64,000 nucleotides of DNA from Pisaster brevispinus. Its lineage: Eukaryota > Echinodermata > Asteroidea > Forcipulatida > Asteriidae. Below the pieces are notes generated by a model. It made no database searches and was not told the origin of the DNA. It was given only the letters and a program-made list of their open reading frames with translations. Below are positions 1 to 11,800 of this stretch, piece by piece. How positions within the stretch are numbered: the stretch's first letter is position 1; each line of letters opens with the position of its first letter. Position numbers and translations under genes: made by a program. The stretch covers positions 26,296,527 through 26,360,526 of the forward strand of contig JAMKCF010000004.1 in the NCBI GenBank assembly GCA_023634235.1, in the 5' to 3' direction.

Positions 1-254
1 ATTTATTGTGTAGTGCAAGTTAACAGGGAACCCAGTACACTTATTGATAAGGATCCCATTTCATTTTTTTGCTTACCCCGGAATTCTGCGCTTATGGCTC
101 ATAGATTCATGCATTTTTATAGGGCACGTAAGCCCAGAATTCTGTAGGAAGCAAAGCCATGAAATTGGACCAAGATGGTCCTGGTGTTCCTGACATGATC
201 CAGCAGTAGTTTCTGCCTGCTCACCCTGGTGTCTAAGACTGGCTATTTCAACAT

Positions 255-765
255 GTTTTATAAATGGATTGCATTGTATTATGAACCATTCTTAACCATC
301 TGTACTTGAACTGTTTCTCTCCTTTTAGTTTTGGTGGCTTGAACTTTTCTTAAAGCCTTGCATTTGTGAGGCCCTGTATTTCGTGTAAGGCACTTTTATA
401 AATGGATTGCATTGTTTTATGAACCATTCCTAACTATCTGTGCTTGAACTGTTTCTCTCCTTTTAGTTTTGGTGGCTTGAACTTTTCTTAAAGCCTTGCA
501 TTTGTGAGGCGCTGTGTTTTGTGTAAGGCACTTTTATAAATGGATTGCATTGTTTTATGAACCATTCTTAACCATCTGTGCTTGAACTGTTTCTCTCCTT
601 TTAGTTTTGGTGGCTTGAACTTTTCTTAAAGCCTTGCATTTGTGAGGCCCTGTATTTCGTGTAAAGCACTTTTATAAATGGATTGCATTGTTTTATGAAT
701 CATTCTTAACTATCTGTGCTTGAACTGTTTCTCTCAGTTAGTTTTGATGGATTTAACTTTTCTTT
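255..765. repeat. Tandem repeat, about 138-bp unit, nearly four copies
   Basis: The same block starts near 256, 393, 532 and 670, each time with tttataaatggattgcattg and running through a ttttggtggcttgaactttt segment. The units differ by only a few bases and the last is cut short. No open frame persists across units. A single unit fragment of the same family recurs near 2850-2930. Confidence 0.85.
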
Positions 766-879
766 ATTTTGATATCATTATCAATATTATTGTATTATGT
801 ATTTTTATTATCAATAATTCTGAGCCAGTGCGTCCTATCCTCTGGCAGTTTTGTGTGATATAATTTCAGGTATCATTGA

Positions 880-1830
880 ATATACTGCTTACATTCACTG
901 ATATCATATTATTGCAGTCTGACAGGCTGTTTATATCGTCCAAAACCACATTGGACTTGGTGAATGTTATTGAATGGTCAGCCATTAGTAGGGTTGACCG
1001 AGTTCTGTGTATATTTTCTTCATCTTGATATGTCTTTCTGCATCTTTGCATATTTGTCAATCTTTGTCAAGTTTCAAGAAGAACTTAAATGCATTATTGT
1101 TCAAGGATGCTATTGAAATGTATTTATGAACTTGTGTTGTTATCTTGCTTTGCATTTGCTTGTTTTCAATGTGGTTGTTACTTGCAGAGTGCGCTGAGCG
1201 TTATTAAGTTGACGGTTAACGGCACTTTACAAATTTGATTATTATTCTTCTTAGATGCATTCAGGACATGATATTTCATTGCAGATTAGCATAGTTTATC
1301 TATCATTCAAAATCACTGTGGATAATATTAGATGATCAGACAGTAGGAGTTATCTGTGTATTGTGTATATTTTTCCATCTTTATGTAGTTCTCCTTCTTT
1401 GTCAAGTTTCAAGAAGAACTTGAAAATGTTTCAGTTCAAAGAAGCCGTTGAACTGTATTTATGAACATACATTGTTATCTTGCTTTTCATTTGCTTGTTT
1501 TCAATGTGGTGGTTGTTTGTAGAGTATGAAGTTGGCGGATGCTGGCGCTATTCAAATTTGATTATTATTATTGTTAGTATTACTACTATTATATGCATTC
1601 ACTACATGATATTGCAGATTGGCATAGGTTATCTATCATTCAAAAAGTGGACGATATTGAATATTCAGATTGTAGGAGGGTTGACTGTGTAGTGTGTAGA
1701 TGCATTCACCATATAATATATTGCAGCATTTGCAGATAGGCATAGTGTATCTATCATTAAAAAAAACCCATTTAAAATGGTATTGAATTTTAGTCAATGA
1801 CATTTTTTTTTCATGTAGGAACATCATTCT
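880..1830. repeat. Degenerate tandem repeat, about 335-bp period
   Basis: The segment tttgtcaagtttcaagaag appears near 1063 and again near 1398, followed both times by the same order of sub-blocks (tatttatgaac, atcttgctt, ttcaatgtgg, attgcagatt, atctatcattcaaa). A third, shorter copy of the last blocks ends near 1770. The copies are clearly diverged. Nothing coding is seen. Confidence 0.6.
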
Positions 1831-1925
1831 ACAGTTTGCTGAATCTTTAAGTTAAATGCAATATTTCAGCAAAATGCAAATATTATGTTAATAATTTTTG
1901 TTCTAATTCTTGACATTCTTCGTAG

Positions 1926-1988
1926 GCTTGCTTCCTGGGTTATGAGATGGCGATGAAATTCTTAAACTGGGCCACGCCAAGTTTATAG
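1926..1988 (+). CDS. Candidate terminal exon of an unrecognised gene
   Basis: A pyrimidine-rich tract ending in ttcttcgtag at 1925 looks like a 3' splice acceptor. The next 63 bases read in phase 0 as 20 residues beginning ACFLGYEMAM and ending ATPSL, followed by TAG at 1986-1988. A canonical AATAAA lies about 300 bases downstream at 2283. I do not recognise the peptide. Any upstream part would lie in the repeat-rich sequence to the left or outside the window. The call rests on an acceptor, a short open frame and a poly(A) signal only, so it may be chance. Confidence 0.25.
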   Translation, partial: ACFLGYEMAMKFLNWATPSL

Positions 1989-2282
1989 CTGAAGTTGTCG
2001 GCTTGGGCAGTAAGACCACCAAAAAAGCAATTTGACAGTACGCTGGATGGAGAAGTATTCGCTTAAGTAAAAGTAACCACAGTTGAACGTCAATGTGTAC
2101 ATGGAAGATCAAAAAGTTGTGAATAAACTCTTCTGATTTTGATTTTGTAGCTCTTGAAAATAATTCTTTTTCGCTGAAAGGCATTCATTATAATCAAACA
2201 GTTTAACACACAATCAGGTTTGTTCCTGATTAACAAAGAGGAAGGTGCCAGGGTATTAGGAAAAACAAATTTGAAAAGTTGT

Positions 2283-2288
2283 AATAAA
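2283..2288 (+). terminator. Possible poly(A) signal AATAAA
   Basis: This AATAAA hexamer lies about 295 bases after the stop of the candidate + strand terminal exon at 1926-1988, a plausible 3' UTR distance. AATAAA is frequent by chance in AT-rich sequence, so it only supports that exon weakly. Confidence 0.25.
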
Positions 2289-2693
2289 ACTTTTGACTGG
2301 AGCTTTTACAATGCACGGGTCATACGCTTTTATAAAAGATAATTTTATCAGATGTTAACCGTCTTATAGCTTGTTGACACAAACGCTGAAAAATTCCACC
2401 AGAAATGGCTGGTTTTGAATAGCCCTGTAAGCATTTTTACAGTTTGTTATAATTAAAAAATTATGGGCTGGGAAGGGTGTGTCTTAAGCATGTCAGAGGT
2501 CATGCCAAATGCACCAATCAGAATGCAGGATATAAATGATTGACAGGTTTGCATGACGTGAATGTGATTGATGCTGGAATGAATGATTTTTACGTCAAGA
2601 TTTTTTTCAAGAATGTAACAACAGTTGACCAAAAACCAAAATAGGAACAACTTTGCCTCCATCGAGGAGTTTTTATATGTTTTTTCTTCTTTA

Positions 2694-3085
2694 AAGGCTG
2701 GGTATACTTTTGGTAATTGTCAAAGACAAGTATCCTCACTTGGTGTATCCCAACATATGTACTCAATTGACCGTCAAAGTTGCAAGAATTTTGTACAGAA
2801 TTTTGTACTTTGAGATGCAGTGTAGGCTTTATGCCTTAAGCCATTCTCATATTGGTGGCTTGAACTTTTCTTTAAGCCTTGCATTTATGAGGTCCTGTGT
2901 TTTGTGTAAGGCACTTTTATTAAAGTTACCCTTTTCTCTAAAACTACACCACTTCAAAGGGAGTCGTTTCTCACAACGTTTTCTATCAACAGTTTTTCGA
3001 GTGCTGCTTACCAAGTAAGTTTTTACGGTCATTGACTTGTGGAGTAATTACCAATTGTGTACCATGCCTTAAATTAAATGTTTGG
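2694..3085 (+). repeat. Dispersed repeat, copy 1, with foreign insert
   Basis: The stretch with tcctcactt, ggtgtatcccaacatatg, ctctaaaactaca and aagtaagtttttacggtcatt matches, in the same order and orientation, a second copy at about 35086-35480. This copy carries, between about 2843 and 2932, a piece of the 138-bp family seen at 255-765 that is absent from the other copy. The element looks like an old dispersed interspersed repeat, not a gene. Confidence 0.6.
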
Positions 3086-3089
3086 GCAA

Positions 3090-5240
3090 CTGGAGTAAGT
3101 GGTTTTAAGGCATTGCATGATGAGGTACCAATATATACTCGGTAGAATAAACGGCAAGAGAAGTTCTCAAGAACAAGTCTACACAGCAAAATGTAGATAC
3201 AGTATGCACATGTATACACATGGTGTTTCGGCAAACTGAATATACATTGTAACTGGAGTTGATGGGCTAGACATAAATTTTAGGTCGCATTGTTTAATTC
3301 GAAATCAAATAATATGGGTTAAATTTTAAACCAGCGACTCGTATATTCACAGATTCGTGCAATTTTTAATGGTAGGATAGGCATGTTTAGGGCAGAAAAG
3401 TTGCTCGTCAAATATTTTTTATTCTGAAGATGCATAACACACAGTCAACTTTGAAAGGTTGTGGGAAATCATTGCTTCTCTTGCAGTGTGGATACGTTTG
3501 AGGGCTGTAGGTGGTGGCGGTAGACTTTCTAAGTCATTTACCATTGTGGCCATTTTCAATAATGGCTGCGGTTCGGTTCGGGCTTTAACACTACAAAGGT
3601 GTGGTCTCAAAAAGACCGCTGTTCTGAGCTTGTGCATAATTTCCATAAGAAAGGTTGAGTTTCACTTGGTACGCTGCCCTCTCGTGTGCTCATAACTCAT
3701 TTGCATCACTGTTTGTCATTAGAGGGCAGTATTCATTCCATGAGGGGACAAAGTGAAATTCATGACTGAATTAAATTACTGAACCCTGTTTTATATACAT
3801 TGTCATAACAAAGTATTACAAGTGGAAATGTCAATAAAGTGGACCAAGCAGTTTTTGTTTGGTTGCTGTCTACCAATTATTATACTTGCTAGAATTGTCA
3901 AAAGTTTGGGGTGATTTAAAAAATTTCAGTATGCAAATTTTCTGTAAATTTTTGAATGTTCCTCGGCAGATTTTTTAAAAATAAATCACTGCAAACTCCA
4001 TCCGTTGCAGGTTATTGACCCATATTTACTTGAAGTAAACGTGGATTTGTCAATGGCAAAATAACAACAACAATGGAATTGGCATTTTATTGAATGTCTC
4101 CCACAAACGAAAAATAAAATCTGAGATGTTTGTTTGTTTGTTTTCTTCGAAAAAAAATGTACTGGTAAAGAGTGAACGCTTTGCCTCCTTGGCAAGTTTC
4201 AGAGGCCATCTGAACACAACAAATGTGTGCTTAAGCTATTACTAGTAATAGTATAGTAATATTTGTTAATCACTAGACTTCACCTCCGAATGACAATGTG
4301 CAAACCCTGCCATGCAAGCAAACCACGTGTCTTTGTCCGTTAAAATGCAACAGGCAAAAATACTCGGCTCATCTAATCAGATCTTCCGACACGAGCGAAT
4401 CGAGGCAATTGCTCTTCAATATGGACACGTACCCAAATGGAGACCGCGACCGACACTACTAACACGAGTCTATGAGACGCAAACCAAAACGATAAGCTGA
4501 AGACGCGAAAGAACAATGTATTTTTTACAGGACTCGGAGAAGGGGTGAGGGAGTGGGAAAAGGGGGGGGGAGTACCGTTAACAGAGTACCTGTAATACAC
4601 ATCAGTGTATCGGTTAAACCGAAATAATGTTTGGCTTATGAAAGACGGTTTTGTTAACTAGTGTTATTAATACTGGTTATAATCAGCTAGTAGGCCTACA
4701 TCTCAGTGAAATCGGTCCCGTTGAATTACACAACTAGGGTTTCATATCGGTTTCAATTGATGTAAAAGCTTTCATGGCATGCGTTTGGCAGACTTGTATA
4801 TACACCAGTACTAGGCCTATTTATTTCATGCTTCCCCCATACATTCCATTGTGTGGCATACAAAGGCATGGGAAAACAATTTCAAAACTGTACCATGCAA
4901 CGATGGATTGTAAACTGATGTGCGGGGTTTTTTTTTCTGTCAAAAATGTGAATTAAACTTGGCGTGAATCCGCCACCTTTTGTTTGGGCCCCACAGGGGG
5001 CCCACGTATATTTGTATGCTGCCTGATCGTGCAAATCTATTGTGCGGAGTTATGTTATGCTGTGGAACAAAGTGGAAGCCTGGTGGAGACAGGAAACACA
5101 CTGTGGAAATGACATTGCCTGTAATGCACATGCAACCCTTTAATAAAACATCAAGTAATACATCACAAGGGAAACTGACTTTGTACATTTTTAATGATTT
5201 GGGGTTGAACAAAGATACTTTACTGGAGTGGGACTTGAAT
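3090..5240. other. Intergenic stretch without a supported gene
   Basis: Only short open frames with no recognisable domain are present. On the minus strand, a small frame from an ATG near 3556 begins MATMVNDLES and ends after about 46 residues. It has a reasonable start context but no homology I recognise and no convincing splice continuation. A poly-G run lies at 4563-4571. Confidence 0.4.
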
Positions 5241-5245
5241 TTGTG

Positions 5246-5345
5246 ACCTCGCATCTAAGTTGGTAGAGCGCCCGCACTTTAGTCTGAAGGTCACAGGTCT
5301 AGTCATTGTTCAACCCTGAGTAAAATACACGCGTCATGTACAATA
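5246..5345 (+). repeat. tRNA-derived SINE fragment
   Basis: The text ggtagagcgcccgcacttt followed by gaaggtcacaggtctagtc follows the A-box to B-box layout of a tRNA promoter. It matches the better preserved copies at 37384-37470 and 51862-51935. The B box here has lost the canonical bases, and there is no usable cloverleaf, so this is a decayed SINE and not a tRNA gene. Confidence 0.5.
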
Positions 5346-6094
5346 GATATGCCTTGTTTGTTGGGTGTGGCAAAGCAAAAAAAAAGGCTACTTTAATTAG
5401 TGATGTACAAAAGCTGTTATTTCATCGGCCGTAAATATTTTCGGTATTTTAAGTTCGTAAGTTCACCAACAATAGGGAACTCAATTGGGTAATACAAAAC
5501 CTTTGTACTCCCTGTATTTACCTAGGCTGCTAGATTTCTTAAATTTCCTTTTCTCTTTTCAACTTCCTGGTTGGAAGTGGTGTACACCAGCACACTATGT
5601 TCATGTTCCCTAAATGCCGATTGTTCTTTGTTCCTTCCCTTTCACTGACTTTCATTAGTCAACATCTCCTGTGAAAGATGAAATGAATGTGGTTGTAGAG
5701 CTTGGGTGTGATTTCTCATGACTTGTCCTTTTTCAGGAGTTTCTTTAAAAATTGTTGAGCTTTCAGGTTTTCTTGTAAGAAGTAGAGCAATCACCAAAGA
5801 GAGGGATAAAAAGTCCACATTGTGTTTTGGGTGTATGCACACTGTAAACCTCCTGAATTGTAACACGTGAGAGGTTTAGAATTAAAGGAACCACGGACCA
5901 CAAGGCATTTATCAGCAACTTTCGCATACGTCAACCTGCTATATAGTAATGATGAATATCGAAGTTACATGCATTCAAAGTTTCAGCTTCAGCGGATTTC
6001 ATCATATTTTGGTTTATCAGCTATGCCCTTTCAAATGGGAAAAAACACATTACAAAGGCTGTATGCCCTGTATAAACCTCTTGGTCAGAATATA

Positions 6095-6265
6095 CTAGGA
6101 TTCCAGTTCCTCCGGGTCAGCATTCTGACCCGGAACCTGTTTCAAAATGACCCAGAAATGGGTCAAACTGACGCAGATCCGAGTCGAAATCCACCTCTTG
6201 AATCAGTATTTGGGTCAGCCTGATCCAGAAATGGTTAATGCTCCCACCCCCTCCGGAATCTGGGT
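6095..6265. mobile_element. GGGTCA-rich MITE-like fragment
   Basis: It contains inverted and repeated copies of ctgacccgg, gacccagaaatgggtca and gggtcagcctgatccagaaa. These words recur at 22160-22280, 26150-26515, 35800-35910 and 57104-57460. The family looks like a non-autonomous element with long inverted ends. The open frame across it (5867-6223) is a by-product of the repeat. Confidence 0.5.
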
Positions 6266-7639
6266 CTGTTCTGATCCGGAATTGTTATAGTCTGCGTCTG
6301 GGTGATTTCCTATCTTATTTGGACAATATGCAGTTGCTCGCCTGAGCTTGATTATGCTTTATGTATAAGATGGATTTTCTGTTGTTTACAACATAGTAAA
6401 CAACTGTTGTTTACAGATAGTAAACAATTGTCCATAACAATTATTTTGAATGATCAGTTTGTCTTTGTACACTCGATGGTTCACCAGCAACTTTTCTAAG
6501 ACTATAGTTTGTGACCAAAGACAATACAGATGTAAACTTCAGTTTCACATTGAATCTCTTTGTTTATTTATTTATGGTTTATTTATATTGCAGGTCATTT
6601 AGAGTCTCCCAAGTCTTGCTATTACTTTCACTTTTATTTCAACTGGAAAACATTCTTCGTGCTGGAATCTCAATGACTGTTTAACTGACAGCAGGCAAAT
6701 CCGCTGTTCTTGCATTGAACAGAATTCTGCGTACGGAAATAAAAACAAAGTTCACAATTTAATAGTTTTTCCTGCAATGAATTTGTATTCAGCCTTGACC
6801 GAATGCAGTCAGATGTTGAAGTGCATCATATTATCACCCATTCAAACTAATACACTTTAATCTTCTTCAGGCTTTGTGAAAAAAAAATGCAAATCTGAAA
6901 AGGTAAAAAAAAGGGTGTTTTTCTGGGATAAAGAAACATGCAACCCCAAAAGGGTTCAGTTTTGGTACCCCCCTTTCACTTTATACAATTTTTATGTAGC
7001 AGGAAATCTGAATAAAGCAACAGAGATTTGACCCAAATAAAATAAAACAATGTACAGATGCCGATCTACCTTCTATTTACAGTGTATGCAAACTTCATTG
7101 TTGGTTTTTGCGTTGACAAATTGCTTTACATTATGGATGCACAGGAAAGCTGTGTTTATATAACGCGATGTCCGCAGTTTACCTCCGACTCTAAACATGT
7201 TTTATTTACCTACAGTTACTGAGTACAGACATGTTTAAAAAATATATATATACACTGCAAAAACACCCTCAACTTGCACTGGATTGTTTTTGTTGTCAAC
7301 TCCCCCCCCCCCCATTTCCATTACATCATTGTTGAATATTAATCTGATCTGAGTAAAAATGTACTTAAATATAATTTTTAAAAACTGAAACAAGATGATA
7401 TTCTTAATTTAGGAAGTAGTGGATTGTACCATTGCTTTACAGTGAGTTGCCAATAATATGTACAGCAAGAATATCAACAATTTTAATGTCTCCAATGAAA
7501 ATGTACAATTCCAAGTCACAAAGTAATGTTCAGTTAAACAATTTGAAAAACATCCTGTATTTTTGGGGGACGTGTCATGGATTCACGAGGCAATTTCAGT
7601 ACATAAAACGTCTTTTTTTAGGACATTAGTATAAAATAC

Positions 7640-7995
7640 ACCATGTGAGATAGTAAGTCACGGCTTGAGATAGTTAAGGCACCGTTTGAGATGGTTAAGG
7701 CACCGTTTGAGATAGTCAAGGCACCGTTTTAGATAGTAAGAAACCATTTGAAATGGTAAGACACCATTTGGGATAGTAGTAAGTCACCTTTTGAGATAGT
7801 ATGTCACTTTTGAGATAGTATGTCACCGTTTGAGAAGTCCTCGTGTGAGATAGTAAAGTCCCTCTTTGAGTTCAGTCACCGTTTCAGATAGTAAGATTTG
7901 AGATAGTTAAATCATCGTGTAAGATAATCAAGTCCTTGTTTGAGATTGTTAAGTCACCGTGTAAGGTAGTAATAAGTCCCTGTTTTCGATACACA
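7640..7995. repeat. Short-period minisatellite, about 25 bp
   Basis: Units of the form gagatagt-aag-caccgttt repeat about a dozen times with varied spacing and many point changes. There is no coding potential and it is not like a CRISPR array, because the spacers are as repetitive as the repeats. Confidence 0.75.
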
Positions 7996-8416
7996 TTAGT
8001 AAAGTTTTCCATCTACATGCAGTGGAGTTAGTTGCCTACCAGGTATCTGTAAGAAGTTTCTACGTGCGACGAGGCACTTATAAAGAAGACAAAAATGGCC
8101 GAATTTCCATGATTAAAAAAATGCAATACTATATACATTATTGCTTTAGCTGTGTATACATGTTGTGTGGAGTAATGGCTTTGGTGTGCTGCTATACTGA
8201 TAGACTGCTTCATCTACCAGTGCTTAACATCAGTGACATTTTTAAGTGAACATCGAAGTGCTCCCACATCATTGAGTTGGGTGTCTCGTTTTCTAAACGT
8301 GACTGGGCAATGGAAGGAACACCCTTGCTCGATAGCCAATCAGGTCATGCGATTTACGGAAAGTTTACTTTGAAATTTGTGGGTGGGGGAACCATTTACA
8401 GTAGCCGTCTCTCTTC

Positions 8417-8836
8417 TTATTTGATACGTTTCTTTACTTCTAATAACAACTTGCGAGCATGGAGCCCTGTCATCCCCAAATCATCCTTCAGTTCTCCATC
8501 TTCCAAAGTCACCAACAATGGACCGTCGACACCTTCCTCCTTGAACTTTTCGATGTAGCGGCTGAGGCTCAACGACCGTAACACATCAGCCACGCCTTCG
8601 ATGTCGGTGCGGGACAGGCACGCCCTCTGTATCATCAACGAGTCTGGAGTGGTGTAGATGCTCGAGCCCTGGCTCTGCGGGAGGGAGGGCAGCGGGCGAT
8701 CCGTCGGGGATATGGTGTCGTAGATGTCTTGGTCGGCCACGGACAGCAGGCGGTCGATTTCGCACTGGAGACGGTTGATCTCTTCAATATGTTTTAGACT
8801 GGTCTGTCGTATGTTTTCCTTTTCTTCTTCCAGGTT
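8417..8836 (-). other. Last coding exon: coiled coil end and SAM domain
   Basis: The acceptor tttttacag precedes AACCTGGAAG. The exon gives NLEEEKENIRQ, a continuing coiled coil to about SVADQ, then two tyrosine motifs (DIYDTI and SIYTTP). The SAM fold follows, with SLSRYIEKFKEEGVDG and LLVTLEDGELKDDLGM and a final helix ARKLLLEVKKRIK. It is 420 bases including the stop. SAM domains bind other SAM domains or partner proteins; tyrosine phosphorylation of the flanking motifs is inference. Confidence 0.85.
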
Positions 8837-11800
8837 CTGTAAAAAGCACCAGGTGTGAACAAAACATGAAAAGTATGCGTCTGGTGATTGTGGTGTGTGG
8901 GGATCACATTGGAAAATATAAACATGACTATGACCCTTTCCCAGCTGAGGCTGCGATTTGGGGTCCGGCTTAGCTCTGTCAGTTATTTTGAAAATGTGTG
9001 TGTTTAGTATGGGTCAAACAGAGCCTAAAGCCAGATCCCACAATCCAAAGCCGTTGTCTCGAAAAGAGCATATGACACCAGGTCTAGAAGTACCACTGGA
9101 CCAGTGGCCAGTCTAGTATTGTTTCTAAATACATACTTTTGAATATGTAATTAATATATCCGTAAGCTTTTTTATTCCCAACTTCCTTCTAAAAGAACCC
9201 CGAGTAATAACAATTTAATTAATATTCTAGGCTCTGTGACAAATCGTTCTGGTCACGAGAAAACGTCTAGCTTTACATGACCTATGTGGTCTGATGGGAA
9301 CTTTTTGTTAAACATTCAAACCATGTAACTCGGTATATATAGTGCTGTAGAAGTCTTGGTGGGGTAATCCATCAGAACCAAAGAGGGGATTTGATCCCAC
9401 TGTATAAAATAGTATGATCTGAGGCTGGGCAGCGGATATAGCGCAACAGACTTTTAAGCAGCTCAATTTGATCTAGGAGGGGTGGTAGCTCTGACCCTGA
9501 GGTTTACACCTTGTTGAGATTACCTTACATGCATATTTGATCCTTATAGGCCTTACTCCCGTTCTCGCCTTCCCAACCCCTGTCCTCCATGATCCATAGG
9601 CCTAACTCCAGTTGTACCCTTCCTAATCCCTGTCCTCCATGATCCATAGGCCTAACTCCCGTTGTACCCTTCCTAATCCCTGTCCTCCATGATCCATAGG
9701 CCTAACTCCCGTTGTACCCTTCCTAATCCCTGTCCTCCATGATCCATAGGCCTAACTCCCGTTGTACCCTTCCTAATCCCTGTCCTCCATGATCCATAGG
9801 CCTAACTCCCGTTGTACCCTTCCTAATCCCTGTCCTCCATGATCCATAGGCCTAACTCCCGTTGTACCCTTCCTAATCCCTGTCCTCCATGATCCATAGG
9901 CCTAACTCCCGTTGTACCCTTCCTAATCCCTGTCCTCCATGATACATAGGCCTAACTCCTGTCCGCGCCTTCCCAACCCCAACCTCGGCACCCCTCCCCT
10001 CTCAGCAATCCCTTCACCCTCCCCCTACTCCTGATTGGTTGCTACAAACCTTGCAGGTGTCTATGAGATTTTCATTTTGCTCCCTCAGATTCGCAATCAC
10101 CTGTAAGACAAACAAATGAAAGATAAAAATCCTTGCAGTCTAAATTCTGTCTATATCCAATCACCAAAAGTGAAGGGTACATCAGGACTGGGTAGGGCCG
10201 ATATGTCCAGATAACTATTGCTTATCACTGGGTCAGCCATTCCAATCTCTATCTTCAAAACAATCTGCTGTGACAAAAGGAGAGGAGGTGGTGTAATGTT
10301 TTAAATTTGAAACAAAAACGCAGTGGTTGGCTACTCGGGCATGAACACTGAAAGTTGTATTTCATGTACAATACATGATGGGACATGTAACATACGGAAT
10401 GTATGGTTCAGTAAACTGAGAGAATAATCTAAATTGTCGAAGCAAGATTTTCTACTGGTTTTTATTTTCTTTTATTGTTTTTTTTTTTTTTTACTTCCTT
10501 GTTTAACAGCTGGCATTCAGTTTGTTTAATTTGCCATAAGGAAATGCAAGTTTGGTAAAATCAGTCATTCTTCAGTTGATATCACACAAAATGTGTTTTT
10601 CACAACTTCCTTGTTGCCATTGACTGTCATAACTGTGTTAGTCTCACGCATGTTTGAACCTCCGGGACCTAGTTGGTCCCAACCATATTATTTAGGTTTT
10701 TTCAAGTACTTCAGTTTAAGTAGTATATAGCAATATAAAATTACAGATACTGTTGGAAAAGTAACTTTTAGCCAGGAAATAATATGAAATTAATAAGTTT
10801 ATCAATAAAGAAAACCCAAGAAAAAGAAGTGACTTCCAACTCCAGTTAGTGCAAACAATTTAAAATGTTGCCCAATTGCAGTCATGTTGTCAATAGGCCT
10901 ATGTAACGGTCGCACAGATTCAGGCGTGATTGACAACAATTATTTGTGCTGTTTAAACATTCTAAGTGTAAACACATTTCCAAGGATATTTTTTTCCAAG
11001 AATTGTGTATTAATAGAATACAAAAAGACTATTTGATTTTATCCAAAAATACAGAGTTTGTTCGAGTTGTTTCATCGATTTTGCTTTGCGCAAGACTTGC
11101 ATATTTTATACAGCTATAGTCATAGTCATAAGAAAGAGAACCAAGTCTTTACCTTCTCTTTTTGTTGCAGTATTTTTTTGAGTTCACTGGTGGTGTTTTT
11201 GTCTAGGTCTTTGGAGATTGACGTGGTATCTGGAACCACTTCATAATCATCCTCTTGGCATTCCTCCTCGTCACTTTCAAAGAAGAAATCGAAATAAATT
11301 GAATAAATCACTCGTTTACAGTTGAGGGCGAATAGTGTTTTTAACGTTGGAAACTCCCCAATGGCAGCTTCCCATTTTAACTAGTGCAGCACTAGTGATT
11401 TGGGCATTTTATTTTTTACTGTCTTTGAATCAGGGTAAGGGATTTGTTATATTGGCAATCTGGCAATGTTTGTTTGCTTATACTTTGTATCAAGAAGGTT
11501 TGTTGTATTAGCAATCTATTGATGTTAGTTTGCTTATATACTCTCTTTGAACCAAGATAAGGTAAGGCGGTGTTGATGTTGACAAACTGATGATGTTGGT
11601 TTGCTTATACTTTCTTTGTATCAAGATAAGGTATAAGGTTTTTGTTGCATTGACAATTGGATGATGTCGGTTTGCGTACACTTTCTTTGAATCAAGACAA
11701 GGTATTAGGAGGTGTTAATGTTGACTATCAGGTATTGGTAGTATGCTTGTTTGATATTTGCCTGTTGCTTGTTGGTATAATACCCGTTATGTTGGCAGTC

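Noticed and set aside
3419..3646. Small minus-strand gene starting MATMVNDLES
   Set aside because: Only about 46 residues, no domain, no clear splice partner and no supporting signal beyond a fair ATG context.
5867..6223. 118-codon + strand open frame
   Set aside because: Its second half is the GGGTCA element; the first half shows no domain, splice sites or homology that I recognise.
9551..9980. CRISPR-like look of the 50-bp array
   Set aside because: Direct repeat without spacers, no cas genes, intron of a metazoan gene.
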